From Dyadobacter sp. (GTDB taxonomy: Bacteria > Bacteroidota > Bacteroidia > Cytophagales > Spirosomataceae), in the NCBI RefSeq assembly GCF_017744695.1, contig NZ_JAGIAS010000003.1:434001-498000 (forward strand): a stretch of 64,000 nucleotides of DNA. The letters run 5' to 3'. Positions 48,344-56,643 of this stretch are shown one piece after another (positions within the stretch are counted from its first letter, which is position 1; every line of letters starts with the position of its first letter). The translations under genes were made by a program, and so were the position numbers. The notes below the pieces were generated by a model. The model made no database searches. It was not told the DNA's origin and saw only the letters and a list, made by a program, of their open reading frames with translations.

Positions 48344-50038
48344 TCAGCGCAGTGAGTACCCGTCGCCCGTGCAGACGAGTGTCTTGTCGAGCCGGTAGAA
48401 CGTCTTCTTGCCGTCCCCGGATACGTCCAGAATGCCGAGCGCGTATGTACCGGCTCCAAGATCGTCTTCGCGGAGCACCGCGTTGAAACCGCTTTTGTAG
48501 TAGTGCCCTTCCATGATAATGTTTTTCCGTGCTTCTACTTTGGGATTTGCATTGATCAGGTAAGTCGAGTCGGTATCGGTATTTTTCATAACCAGGTAAC
48601 GGTCGTCCCAAAACCGCTTCCGCTGGGGCGAAACATTGCTCGACACAAAATAGTTGGTAAGTTCTTCTACACCTTGCCGCACCACACGATGGATATCCCA
48701 CGTCTCGATGTAGAGTTCATTATCCTTTACCGGCCCTTTTTCGGCGAACATCGCGTCGAGTTCATGTTTTTCTACCGCCGGTTTGGGAAGCCGGAAAAAA
48801 CCTTTTTCATATCCGGGAATCAGATAAAAGCTTCCGTTATTGACAATGGATTTCTCCACGGAGAACATATTCCGATTGTTTTTCCAGTTATAAACATCGG
48901 CGAGCAATGCTGTTCTTTTAGCCGCCACAATCCCGGTAAATTTGTAGTAGGAATAAGCCCAATAAAAAACACTGAGTCCAAGAACCGTCGTCAAAACCCA
49001 CTTTTTCCGAAACAGGTCAGTATAGAATAGCAGAAAAATATAAAAAACAGCCGTCGAAAGCGCGGAGTACATCTGGAAACGGCTTGCAATGGTAGTTCCT
49101 GCCCACGATCGGAACAGCGCGACAACGGTGCTTGAAATAAAAATGAATGCAAAAAACGAAAGCAATTCAATTGTACCCGGCTTGACTTGCACCGGCTTTT
49201 TGAAATAAACACTCGCAACACGGATCGTGACGAGTATCATACACACGACAATCAGAAAGCCCCAGATTGCCGACAGCAACTCCGGCATAGCCCAGAGCGA
49301 CATCGAAGCGCCCACAAACCCAAAAAGCGATAAAAAGAACTGCGAGGCGCTTTTAGGCAGGTTCACCGCCTGGCCCGACTCGTACCCTCCCATGTAAACG
49401 CCCAGACAGATGAACATGAAAACGGTCGTCAGAATCGCGTTGCGGAAGTCTTTATGGCACAAATAGAAGAAGATGATCGCAGGAAAGGTCAGTATGCCGT
49501 TACCGTGCGTAAAAGTGGCCAGAAAACAGCATAGTATGGCCCCGTAAACGGCGGGTTTGGTTCCACGGGCAGCGAGCAGGATAGCCGCAGCCAGAAAGGC
49601 TGTCAGGAACGGATGCTGCAAACACGTAAGCGCCCAGTTTGAAACCTCATAATACATGGGCTGAAAGAGCACAAGCGGAACCGGAATAAAATAGTAGAGT
49701 GGCAGCCCAGCTTTACGAAAACTGAGGTAAAGAAAATAGCAAATATAACTCACGGCTAATGTTCCCAGCGCAACGTAAAATCGGAAATGCAAATAGCCCG
49801 TAAGTTTATAATCAATTAAAGAAACAAATCGCGGTACTGCTGCTTTATGATCATTAAATGTGCGGAACATTTCCTCAATCACTTTGGCAAAACTTTTATC
49901 GTCGCCTGTGATTGCTTCAATGAATTGAATAAACAAAAAATCGTCCTGATAGGGAAAATCGACCGAGAAATGGATATTATAAAGAAAAAATAACAGGATA
50001 ACGGTAATAATGACGACAATTGGTAAAAATCGAAGCAT
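48344..50038 (-). CDS. Polytopic membrane protein, GT-C-like, unknown function
   Basis: A 564-residue protein with about ten or more helices in the first 390 residues and a soluble C-terminal region of about 175. The first periplasmic loop after helix 1 has DFPYQDDFLF, an acidic motif placed as in GT-C glycosyltransferases. A conserved-looking RSWAGTTIASRFQMY follows later. The C-terminal part is beta-rich (ALREDDLGAGTYALGILD). I cannot assign a substrate. ATG at 50038 is preferred over TTG at 50089. It stands alone between gyrB and the PVC-type gene. Confidence 0.75.
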   Translation of the reverse strand: MLRFLPIVVIITVILLFFLYNIHFSVDFPYQDDFLFIQFIEAITGDDKSFAKVIEEMFRTFNDHKAAVPRFVSLIDYKLTGYLHFRFYVALGTLAVSYICYFLYLSFRKAGLPLYYFIPVPLVLFQPMYYEVSNWALTCLQHPFLTAFLAAAILLAARGTKPAVYGAILCCFLATFTHGNGILTFPAIIFFYLCHKDFRNAILTTVFMFICLGVYMGGYESGQAVNLPKSASQFFLSLFGFVGASMSLWAMPELLSAIWGFLIVVCMILVTIRVASVYFKKPVQVKPGTIELLSFFAFIFISSTVVALFRSWAGTTIASRFQMYSALSTAVFYIFLLFYTDLFRKKWVLTTVLGLSVFYWAYSYYKFTGIVAAKRTALLADVYNWKNNRNMFSVEKSIVNNGSFYLIPGYEKGFFRLPKPAVEKHELDAMFAEKGPVKDNELYIETWDIHRVVRQGVEELTNYFVSSNVSPQRKRFWDDRYLVMKNTDTDSTYLINANPKVEARKNIIMEGHYYKSGFNAVLREDDLGAGTYALGILDVSGDGKKTFYRLDKTLVCTGDGYSLR

Positions 50039-50166
50039 GGGTAAAGCCGTAACGTGTGTTATGTGATAGATTCGGATGAGTTCTAGCAAATCTAAATGTT
50101 TATCGCCCCGATTCGTAACATAGTTTGCTTTTCTTAGTAACCGAAAATCGACGAATAAATTGCGAC

Positions 50167-50202
50167 AAAAACAGAGAGAGCGGAGAAAAAATCCCCGCTC
50201 TC
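50167..50202 (-). terminator. Terminator of the ThuA/PVC operon
   Basis: On the minus strand GAGAGCGG pairs with CCGCTCTC (50195-50202 with 50176-50183) around an 11-nt loop, with TTTTT at 50171-50167. It is 32 bp past the stop at 50234. Confidence 0.8.
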
Positions 50203-50233
50203 AAAAATTATAGCAATTATCGTACCAGCCTTG

Positions 50234-53200
50234 TTATTTTTCCATAGGATGGTCTTTTAAAAGTTGCTCCGGAGAGTAAAAGTCCTTTTTGGCCTCAGTA
50301 GCAGCGCGTACCTGCTTCACCTTTTCGGGCGAGATAGCCGGTCCCTTGTTTCCAAATGAATTGCGGACATAGGTCAACACCGCCGCTACTTCATCATCTT
50401 TCAACAAGCCTGCGAAAGGCGTCATAGGAACCTGGCCGGGATATTTTTTACCATTCACTTCAATCGGTCCGAGCAGTCCTTTCAACGCGATCTTGATCAA
50501 TCGTTCGTCGCTACCGGTAACCCATGCCCCGGAAAGCGGTGGAAAGCCCGATGCTTCCAAACCTTTGCCGTCGGGTTGGTGGCAAGTGCCGCAATATCCC
50601 TCTTTGGCGTAAATTTGCCGGCCCTGATTGAACAGGACCAGATCATTGCCTTTCAGACTGGTCGTAGCCACTCTCTGTTTTTCCTGTTTCACATTTTCCC
50701 CTTTCAGGTGTGCCTCGGCAGCTTCCTGCGCGTGGATCATCCAGTCGTCGAGCGGCTTTTTCCTGGCTTCTGCCAAAATAGGCAGGCCTTTCTCCTTACC
50801 AATCCACGAAGCCGCCACGATACCCATCAGGCGCACACGGCTGTTTTCGTCACGTACCGCCTGCATGAGCAGATCCGCCTGGTCGGGGACCTGATGGCCT
50901 GTGTACCGTACCACCTGCACCGCCGCTGCACGTGCGTGATAGTCCTTCGCCTTCAATACCTGTTTCAAAAGCTTTTGATCCACTTTATCCATTCCCCAGC
51001 TTACCCACAAGCCTTCCAGCAAATGATGCTCATAGCGCGGGTCGTTTTTATCGAGGTTAGCCACCCAGGTATTCAGTTTAGCCAAAACCTGAGAAGCATC
51101 CCTGCCGCGCAACTCACGACGGGTGCGGTAGCGTGTCCGGTATTCGGGCAATTTAAGGTTATCGAGTAGTTCTTCAATGCTCGCTCCGTCCACTTTTGCA
51201 GGCGTCACCAGCGGGCGCGATGGGTAGGTAATGCGGTAAATGCGTCCGTGCGAGTGGTCACGCAACGGGTCACGCGCATTGTGCTGCATGTGCCCGATGA
51301 GAATGTTATGCCAGTCGATCACATACAATGAACCATCCGGGGCAAACTCCATGTCCACAGGACGGAAGTTGCGGTCCTCGCTCACCACGAGGTCCTGACG
51401 GTGGTGGCTTTTGTAACCGGTACCATCGTCGGTCAGCGTATGCTCTTTGGTCCCAAGAAAACCAATGGTATTGTTGATCAGGAAATCACCCTGAATATCA
51501 TCCGGAAAATGCCGGCTCGATACGAATTCGAGGCCCGAAGTGGGGCGCACGCGATGCTTGTCCTCCACCAGTTGTACCGATTTATGCGTTGCTTCCCCGT
51601 AACGAGGCAAAACGCTTCCAGGCAACATCCAGCGCACATCGGGGCTCGATGTTTCAGCAAAAAATGGCTGCCCCCAATCGTCGAATGCGATACCCCACGG
51701 GTTAGGGATCGAAAGCTGGGCGGTACGTTCCAGTTTTTTCAATTGAGGTGCATAACGATAGAAACCGCCATTCGTAGCCCGAACAGGGCCATACGACGTT
51801 TCCACATTAGTATGCAGAAATACCCCCTCACCTGAATAAATAGCGCCGGACGGGTCTACTGTAAATGCATGGCTGTTGTGGTGCGTGTCGTGGTCGTCGA
51901 AGCCGCTCAGCAGGATTTCTTCTTTATCAGCTTTACCGTCGCCGTTGGTGTCTGTCAGCAATTTCAGGTTGGTACCTTGCGAAACATAAACACCCTCTTT
52001 GGCAATTTCAAAGCCCAGCGGCAAATGCAGGCCATCGGCGAAAACGCTTTGCTTGTCTGCTTTGCCGTCGTTGTTGGTATCTTCAAAAATAATGATCTTG
52101 TCGTTCGGCTTCGAATCACCAGGCTTGTAATGCGGATAGCTCGGCATTGTGGCTACCCAAAGGCGCCCTTTATTGTCGAAGGACATCTGCATAGGTTTTG
52201 CGAGATCCGGGAATTCCTGCTCCGAGGCAAAAAGCTCAATTTTATAGCCAGCCGGCACTTTCAGCTTCGCCAATGCGTCGTTTCCGTACAGGTAGGTGAG
52301 GCTCCCGTTTTTGTCTGGGTTAAAATTGGTTTTTACCTGCGGCAATGTGCGCGTGGTCTTGTCAGCCGCAGCCAGATCCATCTTCTCGCCTTTGGAAGCT
52401 GCAAGCCAGATTGCCTGGTCACGAATGTCGGTCAGCTGACGGATTTTCTCGATTTCGGCAGGATAGTTGTCCGGGCCGAAGGGATTGTAACGACGACCAT
52501 AAACGTGTACCCCGTTTGGAATTTTGAAGTCGTTATGCCACATCCAGTTCTTTTCGCTTACGGCCGCATGCACCAGCTCCCGGTTTTTAGCTTTCTCCGG
52601 AGCCTTTCCAAAAATTTTGTCTACCAGTAAAACGCCCAGTTTTTTATAACCCTCGGCATTCAGCTGCGATCCGTCGATCGTCAGGTCCTCCTTCGTTTCG
52701 GCGTACCACTTTTGCGAAGGTGTGAATGCATCCACAAAGAGCACTTTGTTCTGGTCGGCTACTTCCTTCATCGCTTTGGTATACAGCAAGAGGTTTTCAT
52801 TCTCCTTCTTGCCATTCGGCAGGTCATATTTCGCCGAAAGATCTTCAAAAGCGATCGGAGAAACGATCACCAGCTGCGGTGCCGACGTACCGTTGTACTT
52901 CTGCTGTAATGTCCATTTGATGAATGCATCCAGTTCCGCCTTGTAGTTGGCCAGACCGGCTTTGCCTTCAAATGACTCATTATAACCAAAAAAAGAAACG
53001 ATGACGTCGGTTTTCAAACGAGTGAGCCATTGGTCGGGCGTTTCGAAATGTCCTTCGCTTTCGGAAGGATTGGCCAGCTCAGTCTGAAACTTCTCGGCAC
53101 CAGGGAAAGCCCAGGGCGTGTTGCGGCTTGCATGCGGCCGGAAGCCGGGTGTATCGCCGCCGTCGCACATGTTTCGGATAATGAGGTTGTCGTCCGGGTA

Positions 53201-53398
53201 ACGCATGTACAACTCCGTTTCAAAATTGTCGTAGTTCATCATCCGCGATCCGAGGTTATTACCGATCAGGGAGATGTGCGTACCCTTACCGATCTTGACC
53301 GGTACAGGTTGGTTCAACTGGAACGCGCTGAAGGCAATGACTGCCAGTCCAAATGCAATAAGCGATGAATAAACGCTGATTTTTTTGGGTTTAGACAT
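50234..53398 (-). CDS. SGNH-like / PVC-type heme-binding dehydrogenase / HEAT / cytochrome c fusion
   Basis: A 1054-residue exported protein. An N-terminal signal-anchor is followed by an SGNH-hydrolase-like domain (about 40-285), then a beta-propeller of the membrane-bound dehydrogenase type (about 380-730; MQMSFDNKGRLWVATMPSYP, MEFAPDGSLYVIDWHN). HEAT-like helices follow (about 740-900), and last a cytochrome c domain with Cys936-Cys939-His940 (YCGTCHQ) and probable axial Met992 (VPMTPF). The SGNH domain reads IGNNLG where GDS is expected and DGSQLN where DxxH is expected, so it looks inactive. It probably oxidises a sugar-type substrate and passes electrons to its heme. ThuA precedes it by 44 bp. 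Confidence 0.85.
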   Translation of the reverse strand: MSKPKKISVYSSLIAFGLAVIAFSAFQLNQPVPVKIGKGTHISLIGNNLGSRMMNYDNFETELYMRYPDDNLIIRNMCDGGDTPGFRPHASRNTPWAFPGAEKFQTELANPSESEGHFETPDQWLTRLKTDVIVSFFGYNESFEGKAGLANYKAELDAFIKWTLQQKYNGTSAPQLVIVSPIAFEDLSAKYDLPNGKKENENLLLYTKAMKEVADQNKVLFVDAFTPSQKWYAETKEDLTIDGSQLNAEGYKKLGVLLVDKIFGKAPEKAKNRELVHAAVSEKNWMWHNDFKIPNGVHVYGRRYNPFGPDNYPAEIEKIRQLTDIRDQAIWLAASKGEKMDLAAADKTTRTLPQVKTNFNPDKNGSLTYLYGNDALAKLKVPAGYKIELFASEQEFPDLAKPMQMSFDNKGRLWVATMPSYPHYKPGDSKPNDKIIIFEDTNNDGKADKQSVFADGLHLPLGFEIAKEGVYVSQGTNLKLLTDTNGDGKADKEEILLSGFDDHDTHHNSHAFTVDPSGAIYSGEGVFLHTNVETSYGPVRATNGGFYRYAPQLKKLERTAQLSIPNPWGIAFDDWGQPFFAETSSPDVRWMLPGSVLPRYGEATHKSVQLVEDKHRVRPTSGLEFVSSRHFPDDIQGDFLINNTIGFLGTKEHTLTDDGTGYKSHHRQDLVVSEDRNFRPVDMEFAPDGSLYVIDWHNILIGHMQHNARDPLRDHSHGRIYRITYPSRPLVTPAKVDGASIEELLDNLKLPEYRTRYRTRRELRGRDASQVLAKLNTWVANLDKNDPRYEHHLLEGLWVSWGMDKVDQKLLKQVLKAKDYHARAAAVQVVRYTGHQVPDQADLLMQAVRDENSRVRLMGIVAASWIGKEKGLPILAEARKKPLDDWMIHAQEAAEAHLKGENVKQEKQRVATTSLKGNDLVLFNQGRQIYAKEGYCGTCHQPDGKGLEASGFPPLSGAWVTGSDERLIKIALKGLLGPIEVNGKKYPGQVPMTPFAGLLKDDEVAAVLTYVRNSFGNKGPAISPEKVKQVRAATEAKKDFYSPEQLLKDHPMEK

Positions 53399-53442
53399 TT
53401 GAAAGGATTTTAGATTGGGTTTTAGGTAGCGTTATGTGAAAG

Positions 53443-54336
53443 TTACTTGGCTTCGCGGTAGGGCACCTGGATGTCCATTTTGCCCTTCCATTCTTTCGGG
53501 ATTTTCAAGCCCAGTTCGTAATGGATGGCATTGATCACTAGCCTCTGAAAAGGTTCCAGTCTGAAATCTTCCGGGTGACCAAGCGTGGTCATGAACACCT
53601 TCCCTCCGAATGAGTTGGTCCCTGTCCAGGCCACCGGGTTTTCAATCGCCTCCTTATCCGGGTTCACCGATTTCCCCATCAGCAACCAGGTAGAGCCTTT
53701 GGTTGGATAATCGGGTAGCACGCGGTACAGCCACGAACGCGCATGGAACGGGCCCTTCACACCAGTCAGGATCGGATTTTTGGCCTGTTCGGCAATCACC
53801 GTCACATCAGTACTGCTGTTATGGCCATAATGCGTGTGCTTGGCCGCACCGCCCCATCCCGGAGGCGCATTCAACGCAAATTCACCGAAAGCGTTCCATT
53901 TTTCACTTTCATGCCCTTTGGGAAAATTGAATGCGTGCGTGGTGGTACGAAAACCCATCACCGGCTTGCCCGTTTTCAGGTAAGCTTCGATCAACGCGAG
54001 CTGATCGGGCGGCAGCTGACGCCAGCGCAGATAAAAAACCGCCAGGTCGGCGTCCTTCAATGCTTCCAGGCCGGGGATATTCTTTTCACTATTGTGATCG
54101 GGATAGGCTTTGAGGACGATCGTGCGCATGCCGTAGTTCTTTTCCAGTTCCGCGGCAACGATCGGCAGCGTTTCCTCGCCGCTGTACTCATGGTCGCCTG
54201 TGACGAACACGACCAGCGGAGCCTGGCCCGGAGACTTTTTGTCTTTTTTAGAGGATTGCGCCGTCGCGACACATACAACGGTCATCACTGCAAATGCCGC
54301 AAAAAGGAAGCAAATGCAGAACTGTTTCAATTTCAT
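53443..54336 (-). CDS. ThuA-like domain protein, exported
   Basis: A 297-residue protein with a signal peptide (cleavage near TA-QSS) and a ThuA domain (PF06283, glutamine-amidotransferase-like fold): VVFVTGDHEYSGEETLPIV, DADLAVFYLRWRQLP, GKPVMGFRTTTHAF and GGKVFMTTLGHPEDF. ThuA proteins are linked to trehalose and disaccharide metabolism and often sit beside PVC-type heme dehydrogenases. Their chemistry is not established. ATG at 54336 is preferred over TTG at 54357. It is the first gene of a two-gene operon. Confidence 0.9.
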   Translation of the reverse strand: MKLKQFCICFLFAAFAVMTVVCVATAQSSKKDKKSPGQAPLVVFVTGDHEYSGEETLPIVAAELEKNYGMRTIVLKAYPDHNSEKNIPGLEALKDADLAVFYLRWRQLPPDQLALIEAYLKTGKPVMGFRTTTHAFNFPKGHESEKWNAFGEFALNAPPGWGGAAKHTHYGHNSSTDVTVIAEQAKNPILTGVKGPFHARSWLYRVLPDYPTKGSTWLLMGKSVNPDKEAIENPVAWTGTNSFGGKVFMTTLGHPEDFRLEPFQRLVINAIHYELGLKIPKEWKGKMDIQVPYREAK

Positions 54337-54510
54337 GATGAAAGGATTATGGTTCAAGCTCTGTGAGTAAAGGGGTATATTAGGAAGACTGTTTAATGCA
54401 ATTTTTCCCCTAGTTAATTATAAACGAAATATAGTGCATCCTGTGTTGTCCTGTTCTGAGCGTGTATGCGGGGGATTCGCGGCCGTCCAGGCTAGCGAAC
54501 TACTTGACCA

Positions 54511-55248
54511 TCACAAAAACCGGAAACCCAACGTCAGTGAAAATCTTGACAGATCCACACTATCGTCCTTAGACAAATGTAATGTTTCTGTACTGAATTC
54601 GGTTTTACGACGGAGGCGATAGATGGCGCCCATCATAGCAGTGCCAGTGAGGTTGAGGGCGAATTTGGGACCAATTGGCTGTTCGATACCCACACTGACG
54701 CCCCAGTTCATGGTTTTGCCCGAAAAAGTGAATTGCTGTTTTCCTACGACACTTTTATTCTCGTAGGGCTGATAGCCCAGCAGCAAGGAGGTAAGAATGG
54801 CGGTTTTGCCATTTTTCAAAAAGGAACGATGGATCAACGCGCCGCTCAAATGCTGGATCGTCACTTTTTCACTTTGCAGGCTATCCAGGTTGGCTTTACC
54901 TTTATAAATTTCATAGCGCAAGCCAAAGCCGACATGCTTCCAGGGAAAGTAAGCAATGTCACCGCCCAAAGCGATACCGGATTTAAGGTCTTTGATATAC
55001 TCCTGCTCGTCGTGACTATATACCCTGCCTGCACGAAACAACCGGTAAGCATAGCCACCATTCAGGCCCGCACTCCAGCGCGGGAGACTGGACTCATTTG
55101 CTTTTTTTTCGCGTGGCGAGGGATCTGAAGGTTGATCGAACGCCTCTTCGCGGTCCTTCCTCCATTCCGTGATGGAAGCTTCCTGGGCGCTGGCATTGTG
55201 CCCAAGCATACCCAAAAACATTAACAAAGCGGCAAACGATCTGACCAT
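54511..55248 (-). CDS. Probable outer-membrane beta-barrel protein
   Basis: A 245-residue protein with a signal peptide ending ASA-QE and a short acidic/basic linker. About eight amphipathic strands follow with alternating aromatic residues (WSAGLNGGYAYRLF, VGFGLRYEIYKGK, MNWGVSVGIEQPIG) and the C-terminal strand FSLTLGFRFL. No family is recognised. Strand pattern and size suit an eight-stranded barrel of the porin-like OMP_b-brl type. A -7 box lies 32 bp upstream. Confidence 0.75.
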   Translation of the reverse strand: MVRSFAALLMFLGMLGHNASAQEASITEWRKDREEAFDQPSDPSPREKKANESSLPRWSAGLNGGYAYRLFRAGRVYSHDEQEYIKDLKSGIALGGDIAYFPWKHVGFGLRYEIYKGKANLDSLQSEKVTIQHLSGALIHRSFLKNGKTAILTSLLLGYQPYENKSVVGKQQFTFSGKTMNWGVSVGIEQPIGPKFALNLTGTAMMGAIYRLRRKTEFSTETLHLSKDDSVDLSRFSLTLGFRFL

Positions 55249-55279
55249 TATCTGCGGAACGCGCGAGTTTTTAAGAACT

Positions 55280-55287
55280 CAAAACTA
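55280..55287 (-). promoter_or_regulatory. Candidate -7 box (TAGTTTTG) for the barrel-protein gene
   Basis: Exact TAnnTTTG match on the minus strand, 31 bp before the ATG at 55248. No clear -33 TTG. Confidence 0.35.
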
Positions 55288-55329
55288 CTATTTTCAGGCC
55301 ATATTCAGCTTCCGGCCTTTCAGAAATTG

Positions 55330-56643
55330 TCAGATTGCGGCTTTGACACCCGCTTTTTTGAGTTTTTCAACAATAAAATTCCCTAATGCCTTACCCTGCG
55401 CCTGCCCGTTTTCGATGGCGTCGCGGTAGTGGATTCCGCCGTAAAGCCGCGAAATAGCAGCCTCTTCCGAAGCCTGGCGAAACGACTGAAAATCCCTCGT
55501 CGGCAATTCGAATATCACTTCGGTATCGTCGCGGAATGCGAAGTTATCGCCGAGCAAAAAGGTTAATGTTTCGGCTACGGCTGTCGAAACAACACTATGC
55601 CCGCTGGTATATTCAGGAAAAGGGGGTGTTTGCAAGAGCGGCTGCCATTGGGGATCAATGATCCGGTTGATCACCGTTTCCGGCCTCACACGGCTGCTGC
55701 GGTACTTTTCGTCCCAGCAGCTGATGAATGCGTCCATAAGCGTAGCGGCAACCAGCGAATGCACCATAATGCCTTTGTCGAGGTCGAGATTGGCTTTGGC
55801 AGTGGCAATGCCGGTGATGTTCATCCAATGCCCTCCCGGACTGATTTTCTTGAAACCAATATTCATATGTCCCGAAGTGTTGATCGCAAACGGGTTACAA
55901 TCCCAGTAAGAAGCGATGAAACGTTGCTGTTTGGTCAGATTTTGGCTCACGTCATAAACCTCTCTCGCCAGTTTGAAAAAAGCACTCGTACTGTCCTTGC
56001 TGAACTCCACCGGTGGTTTGGGTACAAACTGGCCGCATGAGTCGATCAGCACCGGGCGGATCGTTTTCCAATGCGGCTCTACGCCTTCCATATAGCCGGG
56101 TGGGGTTGGGTACCAGTAAGCATCCCCTTTTTTAGGTCGGTACCGCAAACGCGTGCTGAGTTTGAGATAGCCGTCGGTGGAAGCGTCGGTGGCAATTTTC
56201 CTAGCGACATCCTGCGCCACGGCAACTGACTGATCGATCGCCGCCTGCGAGTGCCCTTCCCGCAATAATGCGATGATCAGCTTTTTCTGGTCTTCTTCCA
56301 GCATGTAACCCGATGGGATAATGAGCCTCCCTGTTTCCAGAATGCAATACAATGCGGCAATCTGGTAATCGTAACCTTTGGCGTCTATGGTAACCGGGTT
56401 AATGCTTTGGGTAAAAACCGTCGGCGCGACGATTTGTTTGTTGTTCCTCGCTACAATCTCATGTGCACCCAGGAGGCAATAAGCGTAAAACCGGCTGGCC
56501 GCGGGTGGGTTTACCACGTCGTGGATCATCACCATGGTTACTGCAAAAACAGCAGGCTGCAAATGCTTCCGCAATTCCTCTTTGCCAGGCTTTGCAAAAA
56601 CCGATTGGGTAAAAATCAAAAAGAGAAGAAGGATCCGGCGCAT
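55330..56643 (-). CDS. Vanadium-dependent haloperoxidase family protein (PAP2 fold), exported
   Basis: A 437-residue protein with a signal peptide ending VFA-K. The vanadate-binding signature is complete: KYRSSRVRPETVI (Lys/Arg pair), YTSGHSVVS with Ser347-Gly-His349, and SRLYGGIHYRDA with Arg399 and the vanadate-ligand His405. Members oxidise halides with H2O2 or act as acid phosphatases; the sequence does not separate these. Its ATG shares one base with the stop of the FG-GAP gene upstream (TAATG), so the two are translationally coupled. Confidence 0.9.
   Translation of the reverse strand: MRRILLLFLIFTQSVFAKPGKEELRKHLQPAVFAVTMVMIHDVVNPPAASRFYAYCLLGAHEIVARNNKQIVAPTVFTQSINPVTIDAKGYDYQIAALYCILETGRLIIPSGYMLEEDQKKLIIALLREGHSQAAIDQSVAVAQDVARKIATDASTDGYLKLSTRLRYRPKKGDAYWYPTPPGYMEGVEPHWKTIRPVLIDSCGQFVPKPPVEFSKDSTSAFFKLAREVYDVSQNLTKQQRFIASYWDCNPFAINTSGHMNIGFKKISPGGHWMNITGIATAKANLDLDKGIMVHSLVAATLMDAFISCWDEKYRSSRVRPETVINRIIDPQWQPLLQTPPFPEYTSGHSVVSTAVAETLTFLLGDNFAFRDDTEVIFELPTRDFQSFRQASEEAAISRLYGGIHYRDAIENGQAQGKALGNFIVEKLKKAGVKAAI

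Noticed and set aside
48174..48701. 175-codon minus-strand open frame
   Set aside because: Overlaps the C-terminus of the membrane-protein gene in another frame and extends into GC-rich intergenic DNA; product is Arg-rich and without family.
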